Source: Entomortierella parvispora (lineage: Eukaryota > Mortierellomycota > Mortierellomycetes > Mortierellales > Mortierellaceae). From it: DNA of 64,000 nt. The DNA is taken from NCBI GenBank assembly GCA_963573315.1, contig OY752145.1, positions 1 to 64,000 on the forward strand, in the 5' to 3' direction. Below, piece by piece: positions 20,624 through 31,567 of the stretch (the first letter of the stretch is position 1; each line of letters begins with the position of its first letter). A program made the position numbers and the translations under genes. The notes beneath the pieces are model-generated. The model was not told the DNA's origin. It did not search any database and was given only the letters and a program-made list of their open reading frames with translations.

Positions 20624-20638
20624 GGACCTTTGCTACCA
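20624..20638 (-). promoter_or_regulatory. Primer binding site of element 2
   Basis: Directly after the 5' LTR, the minus strand reads TGGTAGCAAAGGTCC. Complementarity to a tRNA 3' end ...CCTTTGCTACCA fits initiator-Met tRNA (the vertebrate one ends CCTCTGCTACCA). The fungal tRNA itself is not in the window. Confidence 0.75.
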
Positions 20639-20875
20639 TGTAATAGGCACAGAGGGGAATGCAAGGGAGAGACCGGGAGAGGGGACAGGGATAAGGACCA
20701 GGGACAGGGACAGGGGAAGAGGTAGAGTTGGGAGAACGAATGATGTTTATTATGTAGGGGGGATGGGGGTATATATATACGTCTGTGTGGCTGTGTGGCT
20801 GTGGTGGCTATGATGGTATTGTTTGGAGTGTAGTTTTGGAGTGTAGTTTTGGAGCGTAGCTAATCTTCTGTTGCA
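20639..20875 (-). repeat. 5' LTR of element 2
   Basis: 237 bp, identical to the 3' LTR, followed by CTTAT. Confidence 0.97.
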
Positions 20876-21093
20876 CTTATGCTCAGCAGTTTTCGTCCAA
20901 GAAGTCCGAAAGCCATGGTGACTGTGTATGTATCAGTGGAAAATGGAAGGTAGGCCCCGCATGTTGTCTCAAAGAAAGCATCTTCTTCCACAAGTCCACC
21001 ATCAATGCTTGAAAGGAGCTTCGCGGTACCAGAGTATTTTCCGCTGCAGATTCCATGCTCTTGGACGCTCAATGTTATGATAACAATCTTCAT

Positions 21094-21821
21094 TGCTTAA
21101 ACGAAGCAATCTACTCAGGCGCTCACAGGGCAGAAGGGCGGAGAGTAGTACAAGTAACAAATGGAACAAGAGAATAGAATGAGGGACGAAGTAGGGACAA
21201 GGCAAGACGCTGATTAATATTGGGGAGTCGCCATACTAGAAAAAGTGATTTTGAAACTTACACTCTGAAGGCCAGTCGGGGTGTTTACGGGAAGTCAAAG
21301 GTTGGTGATCAAAAGTCGAGCGAGAAGAATCAACGGGTAATATGGGAAAGAAAGAACGAAGTGGAGGTCGTCAGGATAAAATCTCGACACCAAAAAAAAA
21401 TGAGAGTACCCGGAGCCGAGCAGTCATGCCAGAGGCTAATGGAATTGATCGAAGAGAGGTAGCGTAGATGCACACGGACTGCACGATAGAGTTAGGGAGG
21501 TGTGTGCTATTGGTTCCAAGTCGCGCTGCATTGTTGTGAGGGAATATCTTTGTGCACAAGTTCCGAGGCGTTCTCACCATATTCTTCCTGTTTTGTGGAT
21601 CTTTGCCGACTTACACTGTCAAATTGTGTTTCTATTTCATTGTGTAGGTTCTGGGACAAAAGGCACGCCAAGTACACCATGCGAAGTATCTGTCATCTTC
21701 AAGGAATCAAAAGTGGGTTCTTTGGTTGAATTAACTTAGCAGAAGAAAGCAAGCGACTCAATGAGAGTCAGTTGAATAAAGAAAGCAGGCGAATGAGAGC
21801 ACCAGACGATAGCTGCCGTAA
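21094..21821. other. Region without recognised gene
   Basis: Upstream of the split small ORF. No recognisable domains; possibly promoter or further exons of that ORF on the minus strand. Confidence 0.4.
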
Positions 21822-23750
21822 AAAATCTCAATGATGAACAAATGTCCTGTATATCCTTCATCTAGCTCACCGTTAGTACTCACTCTTACATAGGCGATGA
21901 CCACGGTTGTTGATCCTTGTTGGTCGATCTTCCCTCCGAGTCATAACGCCAAAGATTAGTCCTAGGTTCAGACGAGTGAAAACTGAAAACACGATGTCCA
22001 GAGCACTTCTGTTTCGATATAAGCACCGAGCAACAAGTACCTGATCGGGTCCATAGACATGCCTTTGGAAAGAAGTCCTAGCCTTACAGAATGATAACAG
22101 AATGGCAATATTAGGCCCAGAATTGTGAAGAAAATAGATATCCAGAAACTATTCCATGCTCTTGAGCTCTTACCTCGTGGTGGGGATCGCACTTCCTCAT
22201 CCAACCGCATTTGATGTGGGGTTCACGCCGTTGAATATGTCCGCCCTTTGACATGACTTTGCAGCGGAATATTCCTTATAGATTGTTGACAAGATGGTTT
22301 TCCTGCGATAGCCACAAACAGGTTCATTGGAAATGTCGCCGGTATATTGCGCCAGTTGCTGTAAGTACCGTGAATCCATCATCTGGAAAAGTTGCCTGCT
22401 GTTGCCACGAATACAAGGTTCCTATCGTATGGCCTTCGTCGTTACATGCTTGAACACGGCCAAACAAGCTAACCAAACTATTTTGCATGAAAACTCACCC
22501 TGCGAGTTGAATACGTCTTGCAAGCTTCGGTATCTTGTACCACCAAACGTGTGTCGTCAGAGCTACCTCGACTTCCGTTACCACATTCAGAGGCTAGGCA
22601 CAGATTCTATTGAGAAGATGGCGTCAGCGAGAACATATGCTATCGTAGTCGGTATATGCAGCCATCTGCGCACTTCTACCTCGTTGTTAGATATAATCTT
22701 TTCCTTGAAAACGGACGCAAGGTGGCGCCAGCGTCGTTGGAGGTCGTGAAGGAGTCTCTGGAATAAGGCTAAAGGTAGGAGCAGCAAGGGAAGATGAGAA
22801 CATATGCCATCGCTGGCGGTATATGCAGCCATCTATGCGCTTCTCCCTCGTTGTCTGATATACCTCCAAGATCATTTCCTTGAAAACGAACGCAAAGTGG
22901 CGCCAAGCATCGTTAGAGGTCGTGAAGGAGTCTCCGGAATAAGGCCTAAGGTAGGAGCAGCAAGGGGGGTGAATCGCAGAGAAGAGAGAACTGCATGGCT
23001 TGCATAGGTGCAAACATGCAAAATCGCGGTGGTAATGAAGAATGAAAGACTGGAGGATGGATTACCTGGCGTGTTCGATGGACAACAATGCGAACAGATT
23101 TCTTGATTAGAGATGAGTAAGGAAGTGAGTCCTGGCGATGGGAGGGAATGACCGAAGATGGTAGGAGGGTGCAAGGGCAAGAGCAAGAACGCGAGGACGG
23201 GACAGGCGGGGGAAGAAAAGAGCGCGCAAGGACCACGTGCTCACTTTTGTGCTCTCCTTCTCCACACACAGGATCCTCTCTCTTCTCCTTACTCTCATCC
23301 ATCAGCTGGACATCGGAACTTCTAGACTCACTTCGAAGGCACTCAAGCTAACGACCATCAGATTCCAGCAAACAGCGACATGGACAGGTGTGGATATATG
23401 TTCTGGAAACAGCCTCATGCCCCTGGACATTATTGAAGAAACTCAGAAACACAGAAACACGCAAGAAACCATGGAACCGTCAGGGGTGGTAATTACTCGT
23501 GCTTGCTGAAGAACTGACCCCTCCATGCTAATGGACAAATCAACTTCGGTGATGCAGACTTCTCATTTTCTTTCCTCTTCTGTTTTCATTTTAGATGGTG
23601 CTGGCATTCACTGATGTCTCTGGCCTTTGCTGAAGGGAACAAGAACACGTCCTCACTCGTTGAACAGCCACGTCAACAATGCCCTGCAAGTTCGGTGGGA
23701 CTCCAAAGTTGGCTGCTATGTGACGGGTCCAGAGACCGTATTTTGGCTAC
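21822..23750. repeat. Diverged segmental duplication, copy B
   Basis: Direct counterpart of 12716-14605. It includes the Crinkler relic and the pair of ~167-bp tandem modules (GAACATATGC at 22631 and 22798). Element 2 lies between the copies. Confidence 0.85.
22125..22460 (-). pseudogene. Crinkler C-terminal relic (copy B)
   Basis: Minus-strand translation is colinear with copy A and with about 28,430-28,640 of the fuller gene: a DISNEPVCG-like segment matches YSNEAVRG, followed by a decayed counterpart of SKDLFSG and an EHGIVSG-like end. It is out of frame in several places and lacks all other domains. Confidence 0.7.
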
Positions 23751-24627
23751 TGTTGTGCAGACCTTGAACAGGAGTAGCCAATTGAGACGACGACCACTTA
23801 CGAGGACCTCTTGCGACAACCCAGTCTCCTTTCGACCTCCATCAACAATGCTTTGCTTTGCACTGGATTGCTTAGAGATGATTGAGTTGTTTCACCGGAA
23901 TCAGGATGCTGGGGCTCAAGAATGAGGATGCAGGAGCTTAAGAATCAGGGTACTGCGACTCAAGATGGTGCTCAAGCCGAGGAAGTACGCTGACAATGAC
24001 CATACAGAACACCCTATACCACAATCAGGTCAGAATACAAGCATCAGGAAAGAAGAATGCCAATCTGGACGATAGTCACCCACATTGCGATACTTTAGGC
24101 GATGCAAAGTCTACTGCTTGCTCGCAAAGACCATTATGCAAGGCCTTTTCTGGATTCGCCTTCAAATGCCCAATGAGACTCCATGTCCAACGTTTCGAGG
24201 ACTTTGTGAAGGAAACAAAAATGGACAAAGGAATGGAATAACCATAATGCGGACGTAATTGCGGAAAAACGCAGGTTTTTCAATCAGAACCTCATATCTC
24301 TTCCTCACGATCTGCAACTCGCAATAAACCATATTAATTGTTTTTTATTATTCTTGTCGGTGCTTTCTCTGGAACTGACATAAGGCCCAAAGAGGGACCA
24401 CCGAGGGACCTAGGGACCGAATGACCGGAATTGGACATACTGACAGCCCCATATGAGATTGGTGTTTCATGCTTTTGGTGGCGCTTGACACGTCTCATCA
24501 AGCAACCGACACCCTGACGACCCTGCTCCTCACCTCTTGCCATCGATTGGAATCGAAAATACTTCATCTTCAGTCATGGTCGAGAGAAACTGACAAATTC
24601 TCTAATCCAAATCCTCATTCGATCCTA
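23751..24627. other. Region without recognised gene
   Basis: Only short frames without recognisable features. Confidence 0.5.
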
Positions 24628-25560
24628 CCGTAAGTACCAAGTGGGTCTTGGGCTTTGAACAGCAATGCCGACTAGGAAACAGTCATCTCACACGCGTAGG
24701 ATCGAGTTTGTTGGATGTTTCTCCTCCAGGAGCATCGATTTGTGTTACCCGAGAAAAACCACACGATTCTCGATTCATCTTCCCTCTCGATCCTTTCACA
24801 GAATCAAGTAATTCTCCCTTGCACAGCAATGTTGAATAATAAAGGGTCATCGCATGCCTGAGGTACCAAGTGCACTGCTCTCCTCTCGTTGTGGAGCATC
24901 GATCGATATCAAAATATCAAATATTCGTGTTTATTGCTCAACTCGTTCAAACTTGACCGCTCTTGAGATCTTTCACCCGCTCTTCTAGAGTCTAGAGATC
25001 CAACCTTTGAAGAGGGATGTCGACTACAGACAGGTCATCGCCCGCGCGGGAGGACCAGGTACACCGTGTTTCAACTGTCGAAAAGCGCCTGCTCATGTCA
25101 ATATCTCAAAGAGCCGTGTGTTTGACCGATCTCGTGAAGAAGTGTAGACGAGAACCCCTGGTGCCAGCACAGAGCGGAGAGGCAGCATTTGCGATGGAAG
25201 AACAAAAGTTATCTCATCGCATGGGCTGCAGCTGGGCAACATGGGTGACCTGGTCTGGCGCCATTCTGCTGATCTTACGTTAACTATCAGGTGACCATCG
25301 ACTTTGAACAGCGATGTTTACTAGTAAAAAGTCATCGCACGCGCATGGGACCAAGTTCGTTGTGTGTTTCTTGTCAAGGAGCATCAATCTGGATCAAAAA
25401 ATCGAAAATCCCTTAAATTTCCTATGGTCGTGAAAAAACGCCCGATTCTCAGATCCATTTCTTCGCTCGAACTTAAGGTAAGTATCAGGTGACTCTCGAC
25501 TTTGGCCTGCAGAACTGGGAACAGCAGCAAAAGGTTGTATCCCGGATGGAATACCAAGGG
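24628..25560. repeat. Diverged tandem repeat upstream of the Crinkler gene
   Basis: Modules of the form TAAGTATCAGGTGA, then CGACTTTGAACAGC, AGTCATCGCACGCG, GGACCAAGT and AAGGAGCATC recur at about 24,628, 24,815, 25,020, 25,282 and 25,485. Spacing is irregular (about 190-260 bp) and identity is low. Two copies begin at a perfect splice-donor-like GTAAGTA. The array may be remnants of tandemly duplicated exons or promoter repeats; neither can be decided from sequence alone. Confidence 0.6.
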
Positions 25561-26052
25561 TGTTGTTATTCTCTCGCCAAGGAGCGTCGGAAGTTGATAG
25601 ATCAACAAGAGTGATGACAACTGGAGTAATAGCGGGCGCAGAGGATCTGTGGAAAGGACAAGGATGACAAGAGAAAGGAGAAGAGGACGAGAGCAAGGAA
25701 AAGAGGACAATGAGGTTGACGGGGAAGGGGAAGAGGAAGAGGACAAGGGAGAGGAAGAGGTATGGAAAGAGGGGAGAGGGGGGAAGAAAGTACGTTACCA
25801 CGAGAACGCGGTAGGATCGGACGTGTCTCGCGTGGCGTGCCCCCTTTATTTCCACGGTGAGTAGGAAATAACGGACGGCTTGCTTCCTTCGCACATGCAC
25901 ATGCACATGCATTTTTGTCTTCTTCCCCTTTCATCGCTGTGGTCAGTCCCTCTGAAATCCCTCTCTGCCTTCACTTCACATTTTCAGTTTTCTTCTCCCG
26001 TCTCTTAATTGTTTTCTTGGCTCTTGCCTTCCATTCCACATCCATCCCCTTC

Positions 26053-29000
26053 ATGGCCACCAAGCTTTTTTGTCTCGTGGAGGGCCAATCAGTATCAAAT
26101 GCGTTCCCTGTCGACATTCAGTCTGCCATGACAATCGGTGACCTCAAAGATGCCATCAAAGCCAAGAAGACCAACGATTTCGGGAACATTGATGCAGATA
26201 GGCTAGTCCTCTGGCGCGTCTTCATCCCCGATGACAAACAAAGTTCATTCATTGCGGTTAGCACTCTTGTGGACAAGACCGAGCTGAGCAAACCGAGGAC
26301 TCTCTCCAAATTGTTTCCCAAAAGTCCCGACGACAACACCTACATCATTGTCCAGCGGCGACTGCCAGGTAATGATACGCCTTATTCATTAATACCGCGA
26401 TGTCCCTTGTTCAGGCACTAAATCTATCCTTGCCGTTCATAGCAGCTCAGGGATCGCGCTCAGATTTCCCGTATTCAAGCCGGCGCTTCTGCGAATTTGG
26501 CGACGCCTCTTCAAGGCGCGATGGTCGCAAGATTTGGTCCGCTCTGGTTTCCACAAGGCTTACAACAACAGCTGTAGATAATTTCGGATATCTAACAATC
26601 CTGCCACTACCCATATATTGCCAGGATCCTGCCTTGTTTCTCCTCTTTTATACCCAGATCTGTCTGGTAAGTCAATTGCGCGCGGTCTGGTTAGCTGATG
26701 ATGCCTACTCACCCTCACCTCCTTCAATACAGTTGCATTGACCACAATAGCGAATGAATTCTTCGCCCCTGACTCTACTCACGCCATATTCCTTAATGAA
26801 TTCGTAAAGGGCAGACACACCATTCCAGTAACAGGAGGCGGATTGCCAGGATTACCAAGAATTGGGAAGCGAGGACAGGTGGCAGTTCGAGAAGCTCCGA
26901 CGCTGTTATATTTCGACTTGCCAGACTCTGAACATTCCAACGCAATCACAAGCAGCGCAGATGATGTTCTGACCAAGTATCCGGGTCCGTCATCTACCCC
27001 TCTTTGGTGTCAGGTTCGATATTCGTCATGGCGTACAATATCATAACTTCTTTTACAGAGCACGTATATTAACTATCAGGATTCTTATCTCTACCAATGT
27101 CTAGTGGATGCGGTAAAACACGCACTGCCTTGGAACTGCTGTCCAAAACATGGGGCCTCTATTTCAACGATGGCGAGAAAGACCTTGGCTCAAACTACCT
27201 GCGCATCGTTATACGTGCACTATCGGACCGGCCAAGTATCTATTCGTCGGACAGCAAAGAACAAAACACGGACCGCGTGCGATATTTGACCTTGGTCCTT
27301 CTGTATTCGCGGCTTTTGATCCTGGATTACTGTCTGAGCATCCCCGAGGGTAGAACCTCGTTTTCATGCAAGAGATGGATGATCTTGCAAGCTGCAACAC
27401 CCACCTTCCAGGATGTGTTCGAGGCCTTTTCAACAACATTGGCTTGGTGTTCCATAACTCTGACTCGCACAGCCTCAATATTATCGACCTTGTGCAAGAT
27501 TTGCACGAAAGAGTACAGAGGCAACTTCTGGACCATACATCGACACCAGCGCGCTTCAAGTTTCTTTTGGTCTTGGACGAAGCGCAAGTATTGGGTAGGC
27601 TCGCGGATGGAGACTTTCTTGACAGCGATCGTAAAACCATTCGACCGGTTCTAGCGCCTATACTCCACGCATTCCGGCGGGTTGCAAAAATACAGGACGA
27701 AGACAAAGTTTGCATCATGCCTTGCGGGACAGGGTCAAGTTACTATGAGCTGGAATGGTCCGGAGGTTCTTCATCTGGCACCAAGCTCTCGACTGACGAG
27801 TTTCAAGCCGCGAAAGACGCCAGCATGGTCGTCGACTTTCCAGGATGGACGGACAATGAATCGGTTTCATCTTATATCGAGCGACTGGGCCAGGCATTAG
27901 ATGTGGAAGCAAGAGCTCAGCTTGCCAGTTTATTCCCGGATGTTGTGGTCAGTAGGCTCTCTAGTGAGTTCCGTGGCCGATTCCGATCTATCGTGTCAAT
28001 TATCGAAGATATGATCGTGACGAACGATCTGACAACATGGGAGAAGCGCGTCGATGACTTTATGTTTCGACTGACAACAGCAGATGTTCCGAACAACGCT
28101 GTTGACAAGGAGCTCTTCCACGGTAACCTCTGCTCCGAACTCCAGCGCGTATTGACACAAGTCGAAGCTGATCCGATGACATTTTCTCGATTCCAGGGTG
28201 TCAGAGCCACGCTGAAGTTTGCAACGGTCGCCTTCATCACCCAAGGTGAATTTATGTCGTACAAAGGAGAACTACCAGAGTTGGTGGAGGTCGCGTTTGG
28301 CCGGATACGAGGACACAAAGGAGAGCGTTACACAGTGATTGATGAACCATTTGCGTTCAAGGCGGCCGACAATTTCTTCCAGAAGACAAATCCAGTATAC
28401 TTTCAGCACAAACGTGATTTACTGGCAACGTACTCCAACGAGGCTGTCCGTGGGAAATACTGGGAAACCGTCGTACCAACAAACCTAGAAGGGATATTTC
28501 AAGGCAAGATCCTCTCAAAGGATCTGTTCAGCGGCGCGGACCCACCACATGAGATGTTTCTACGCAGAGCTGGGATCCGTCATGCAGTCCACCCGGCACG
28601 AAGTCATGAGTATGGGACAGTTTCTGGACGCCCATTTCTATCACAACTCTGAGCACAATGGCGACCATGTACCACCGTTTTTCATCCCAAAGGCTCGCGA
28701 ATCAGGCCCCGATATCGCTTTTATTGTTCGGTTTACGGATCCAAGTACAGGTATTTCAGATATCATGTGCCCCGTGTTTGTACAGCCCAAGCTCTGTACA
28801 AGTCTTTGGCGTTTCGACGCGGAGAAAGCCCGTGGCACAGTTCAACCTACCAAGATCAACAATCCTGGGATCGACATCAGCCAGTATTGCAAGTCACACA
28901 AACACTACATCAGTCTCATTGAGTACTACCCGGTTGAAGCTACCAAGTATTTCATGGATGAACCCCTCACGATGAGCCATGGGGACGATGTTGTTGAAAT

Positions 29001-29133
29001 TGCTCTTATGATCGACGACAAGAATATTCGAGGTCTTTTTGCAGCACAATACGTGACAGTGTTGGAGCAGGTCAAGCGTCTTGGGAGTGAAATGACGGAG
29101 GGTCTGGAGCGTGGTAAGCGTGTTAGGATCTGA
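26053..29133 (+). pseudogene. Crinkler (CRN)-type NTPase-nuclease effector gene, apparently frame-disrupted
   Basis: The start ATG at 26053 opens a typical CRN header (MATKLFCLVEG...) of about 105 residues ending VQRRLPG, followed by a probable intron 26369-26414. After a poorly conserved linker and an intron 26667-26732 comes a conserved block (FFAPDST...GLPGLPRIGKRG). A probable intron 26985-27079 precedes the P-loop SSGCGKTRTALELL, then Walker B LLVLDEAQ near 27,570, CGTG near 27,722, and a conserved NTPase C-half to about 28,560. The end (28,563-29133) contains PDIAFIVRF and FVQPK, like the (E/Q)xK nuclease fold of CRN proteins. Breaks seen: stops in the linker, one register change near 27,440, another near 28,562; the first P-loop Gly is Met. 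CRN proteins are host-targeting or inter-organism effectors that act in the nucleus. Assembly error could mimic the breaks. Confidence 0.75.
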
Positions 29134-30205
29134 TGTTGTTGGCAACATTGGAGCCATTTTTAACTAGCAATCCTGTGTGCTCACATCTGCGTTAGGCGAA
29201 CAAACACGAATAGTGACACTTCGCCGGTGTGGAATCGTATCACAGGGCACAGAGTAGCACCGTTTCCCTATCGTTACTATAGTGGACGGGGAGCGTTCTA
29301 GCACGATATAAAGAATTGGAACTCCCCCCTCCCCCCCCCAAAAAAAAGTGAGGAGGCTACGATACCCTTGGGTTCACTTGCACAGTGACCTAATTATCAA
29401 ATAAACCATTGAGCCGCGCCGTTGTTGAACAAGACCCCACAAAACGACGATTTAAGGGATTACATGGTTTCAAATCCCCTGTGTAGCTCGTCTATCTTCA
29501 CACCTTGTAGGAAGCAGGTTCATCATCTGAGACAAATCATTGCTGCATGGGGCAAAGCTCTTGGAAAGAGCAAGCTAGAATGGACGAAGTCGGCCAGCAC
29601 ATGAGAGAGAGAGAGTACATGGAGAATCAGGGAACCAATGAGAGAAAACGCAGGCGGATAAAATGCGCGTGCACTCATGGCAGAGGAAGGGTGGTGCAAA
29701 AAAAGGGTGGGAGAATGGACAATGGAGGAAACCGTGGTATGTGGGCGCAGCGCTAGGACTTGATTTTTGAGAGCGTTGCCTGTAGCAGGCTCTCTAGGAA
29801 GAACACGTTCATCTACTCCGATTTGTAGGGCTAGCAATATGGTCTGCTTGTCGCACTATGACTTCAATAATAATGACAAGAGTAAGAATTTGCCGATCGA
29901 GAACACCCATCCTGCTTCCCAAACTCCCATCCTCTTCTATGTGAAGCACTACTATTGATCTAGCGTCTTTTAAATCCTTGCAGTTGAAAGTGTCCACACT
30001 CGAGGACGACTGGCCCCTTTGTAGTCTTCTCGATCATATGCAAACCTACATTTTTTGTTTGGAGGCGCTCATATACGTGCGTGATCAATTGGGAGGCCAG
30101 CACCCAATTGTTTAGTAGATTTATTTGAGATGCGAAACAGTATAGTACAATGAGTGGTGTGTAGAAGCTCTGCTTGTTCTGTAGGATCCAAGGCGACAAT
30201 TGCAT
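29134..30205. other. Intergenic region, no gene seen
   Basis: Contains a C-run/A-run junction at 29,323-29,347. Only short unconvincing frames on either strand. Confidence 0.5.
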
Positions 30206-30670
30206 TTAGATGAACTCCCATTCAAGAGAAATAACGCCCTTGGAAAGACCGCCGGCGAGAGTCTTGAAGGCCTCCTGGGAGAGATCAAGAGCACCCTCAT
30301 CGCAGTACTGGGAGGGGCAAGTGTCGACAACCTTGAGGTCAACAGACTTGCCACCATAGTGGACACGAACCATCTTGCCGCACTGGGAGCCAGAGCCCTG
30401 GAGATCGCCCATCTGCTCCTCGTTCATGGCAACAATCATATCGTTCTGGTCAAACTTGATATCGCAGGAGCCAGAGTCGTCAGAGAACCAAGTGCCACGG
30501 CCGTGGAAGGTCTCATCGGTATTGTCACTGCCGTTGTTGCCTCTGTGACGGCGGTTGCTACGCTTGCTCAGGGCGGAAGCCGAGGTGGCACGATGACCAG
30601 AGAGGGGAGCAGCCAAGACAACGGAGGCACAAAGGGCAGCGACGAGGAGGAGGATGCACGACTTGAACAT
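30206..30670 (-). CDS. Secreted double-psi beta-barrel (RlpA/barwin-like) protein
   Basis: A 154-residue protein. The start is taken as the ATG at 30670 because it directly opens a signal peptide (MFKSCILLLVAALCASVVLA, cleavage after ALA-type residues near 22). An earlier in-frame ATG at 30733 would put 21 Ser-rich residues before it. A dibasic KR around residue 36 could be a Kex2 site. The mature domain shows GRGTWFSDDSGSCDIKFDQND, two further Cys, and the hallmark VVDTCPSQYCDEGALDLSQEAF, typical of DPBB proteins related to expansins, barwin and fungal secreted RlpA-like proteins. Such proteins are extracellular and often wall- or host-interacting. No carbohydrate-binding module is attached. 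No intron. Confidence 0.85.
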   Translation of the reverse strand: MFKSCILLLVAALCASVVLAAPLSGHRATSASALSKRSNRRHRGNNGSDNTDETFHGRGTWFSDDSGSCDIKFDQNDMIVAMNEEQMGDLQGSGSQCGKMVRVHYGGKSVDLKVVDTCPSQYCDEGALDLSQEAFKTLAGGLSKGVISLEWEFI

Positions 30671-31567
30671 ATTGGATGTGGAGTTGTCAGAAAAAGACGA
30701 TGATGATGGTGATGATAATAATTGTTGAGGCACCTTTTATAAGAAATTCTTTGAGACAGTATAATGACCAGGGGTGTGCTTTCCCGCCAATTCATTGCTG
30801 CAGGGTCACCCGTTCGGAGCGAGAAGTATGAAGTCCGTCAAGCTGTGCATCACAATCGTTTGGGCGGAGTCGTTGTTTGATTTCTTGGAGGCCAAAAAAA
30901 AAAAAAAAAAAAAAAAAGCAGGGCGCACCGCCTTCGTATCTTGGACTCTTGGATCAGAGTTTGTACCTCTCTTTTTGTTTGTCATGTCTTGAAGTTGGAA
31001 CATGCCGCCGCCATCTCTTCCATCACCGCTCTCAAGGCAGGGTCCAAGATCAAAGCTCTCAAGGGTATTCGGGTGTTTGCTCCCTTTCCTTGGGTACGGC
31101 TCTGACTGACAATCCTTCTTTGCTAACCTGTCAAAGTTATCATACTGCAGCACATATACGCTGCTCTTTCTAGCGCTTGCAACTCTTTACTTTCAGGGCA
31201 CGAATGCAGGCTGAGTTTTAATGTTGACACATCGCCCTTGTTTCTCCGGGTATTCCTGTTTCTCGTTGACCAGGAACAAAAAATATGACTGAAATTCTGA
31301 GATCCAATTGAATGAACTCGACTGGGTCTCAGATTCATGTTGTTGGTCAGGGTCCGGGTCCCCGGGGCGTTTGCGCCACAGAAACTAACGAGTGCTCGGT
31401 AATCAGTGCTGCAAAATGAATGGGATCCCCTGCTCTTTATTTCACACAAGTGTCTACCATAAATGTCAACGATGACACTGAGAAAGAGAGGGAGTTCATC
31501 CCAAAGTTCAACTGGTTGGAGCTGTTGCCCCAAGTCAGGTACTGAGGACCCTGAGTCCCCCTGTGGG
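30671..31567. other. Intergenic region with long A tract
   Basis: Promoter side of the DPBB gene and 3' side of the Gid7-like gene. An A tract of about 24 bases lies at 30,894-30,917. No gene recognised. Confidence 0.5.

Larger units (their letters stand above)
15510..20875 (-). mobile_element. Complete Ty3/Gypsy retrotransposon, element 2
   Basis: A 5366-bp element with identical 237-bp LTRs (TG...CA) and a perfect target-site duplication CTTAT (15505-15509 and 20876-20880). It is transcribed on the minus strand. The sequence directly after the 5' LTR reads TGGTAGCAAAGG, matching the complement of an initiator-Met tRNA 3' end. A polypurine stretch (complement of 15747-15758) precedes the 3' LTR. 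Three overlapping frames encode Gag, protease and RT-RNaseH-integrase-chromodomain. Identical LTRs show recent insertion. A solo LTR of the same family is at 1574-1810. Confidence 0.97.
15420..21093 (-). pseudogene. Small ORF of unknown function split by element 2
   Basis: A minus-strand frame starts at ATG 21093 (MKIVIITL...) and runs openly to the right edge of element 2 at 20880. Mentally removing the element and one CTTAT copy, the same frame continues on the left side from 15504 for about 27 more codons to a TAA at 15420-15422, giving roughly 99 residues. Staying open across the junction suggests a real coding sequence interrupted by the transposon. The residues are soluble-looking; a hydrophobic beginning is too short to call a signal peptide with confidence. 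No family is recognised, and upstream exons are possible. Confidence 0.5.

Noticed and set aside
25394..25934. Minus-strand frames rich in Pro/Leu/Ser upstream of the Crinkler gene
   Set aside because: Explained by a purine-rich stretch (25,650-25,800) on the plus strand; several frames are open and none shows domains.
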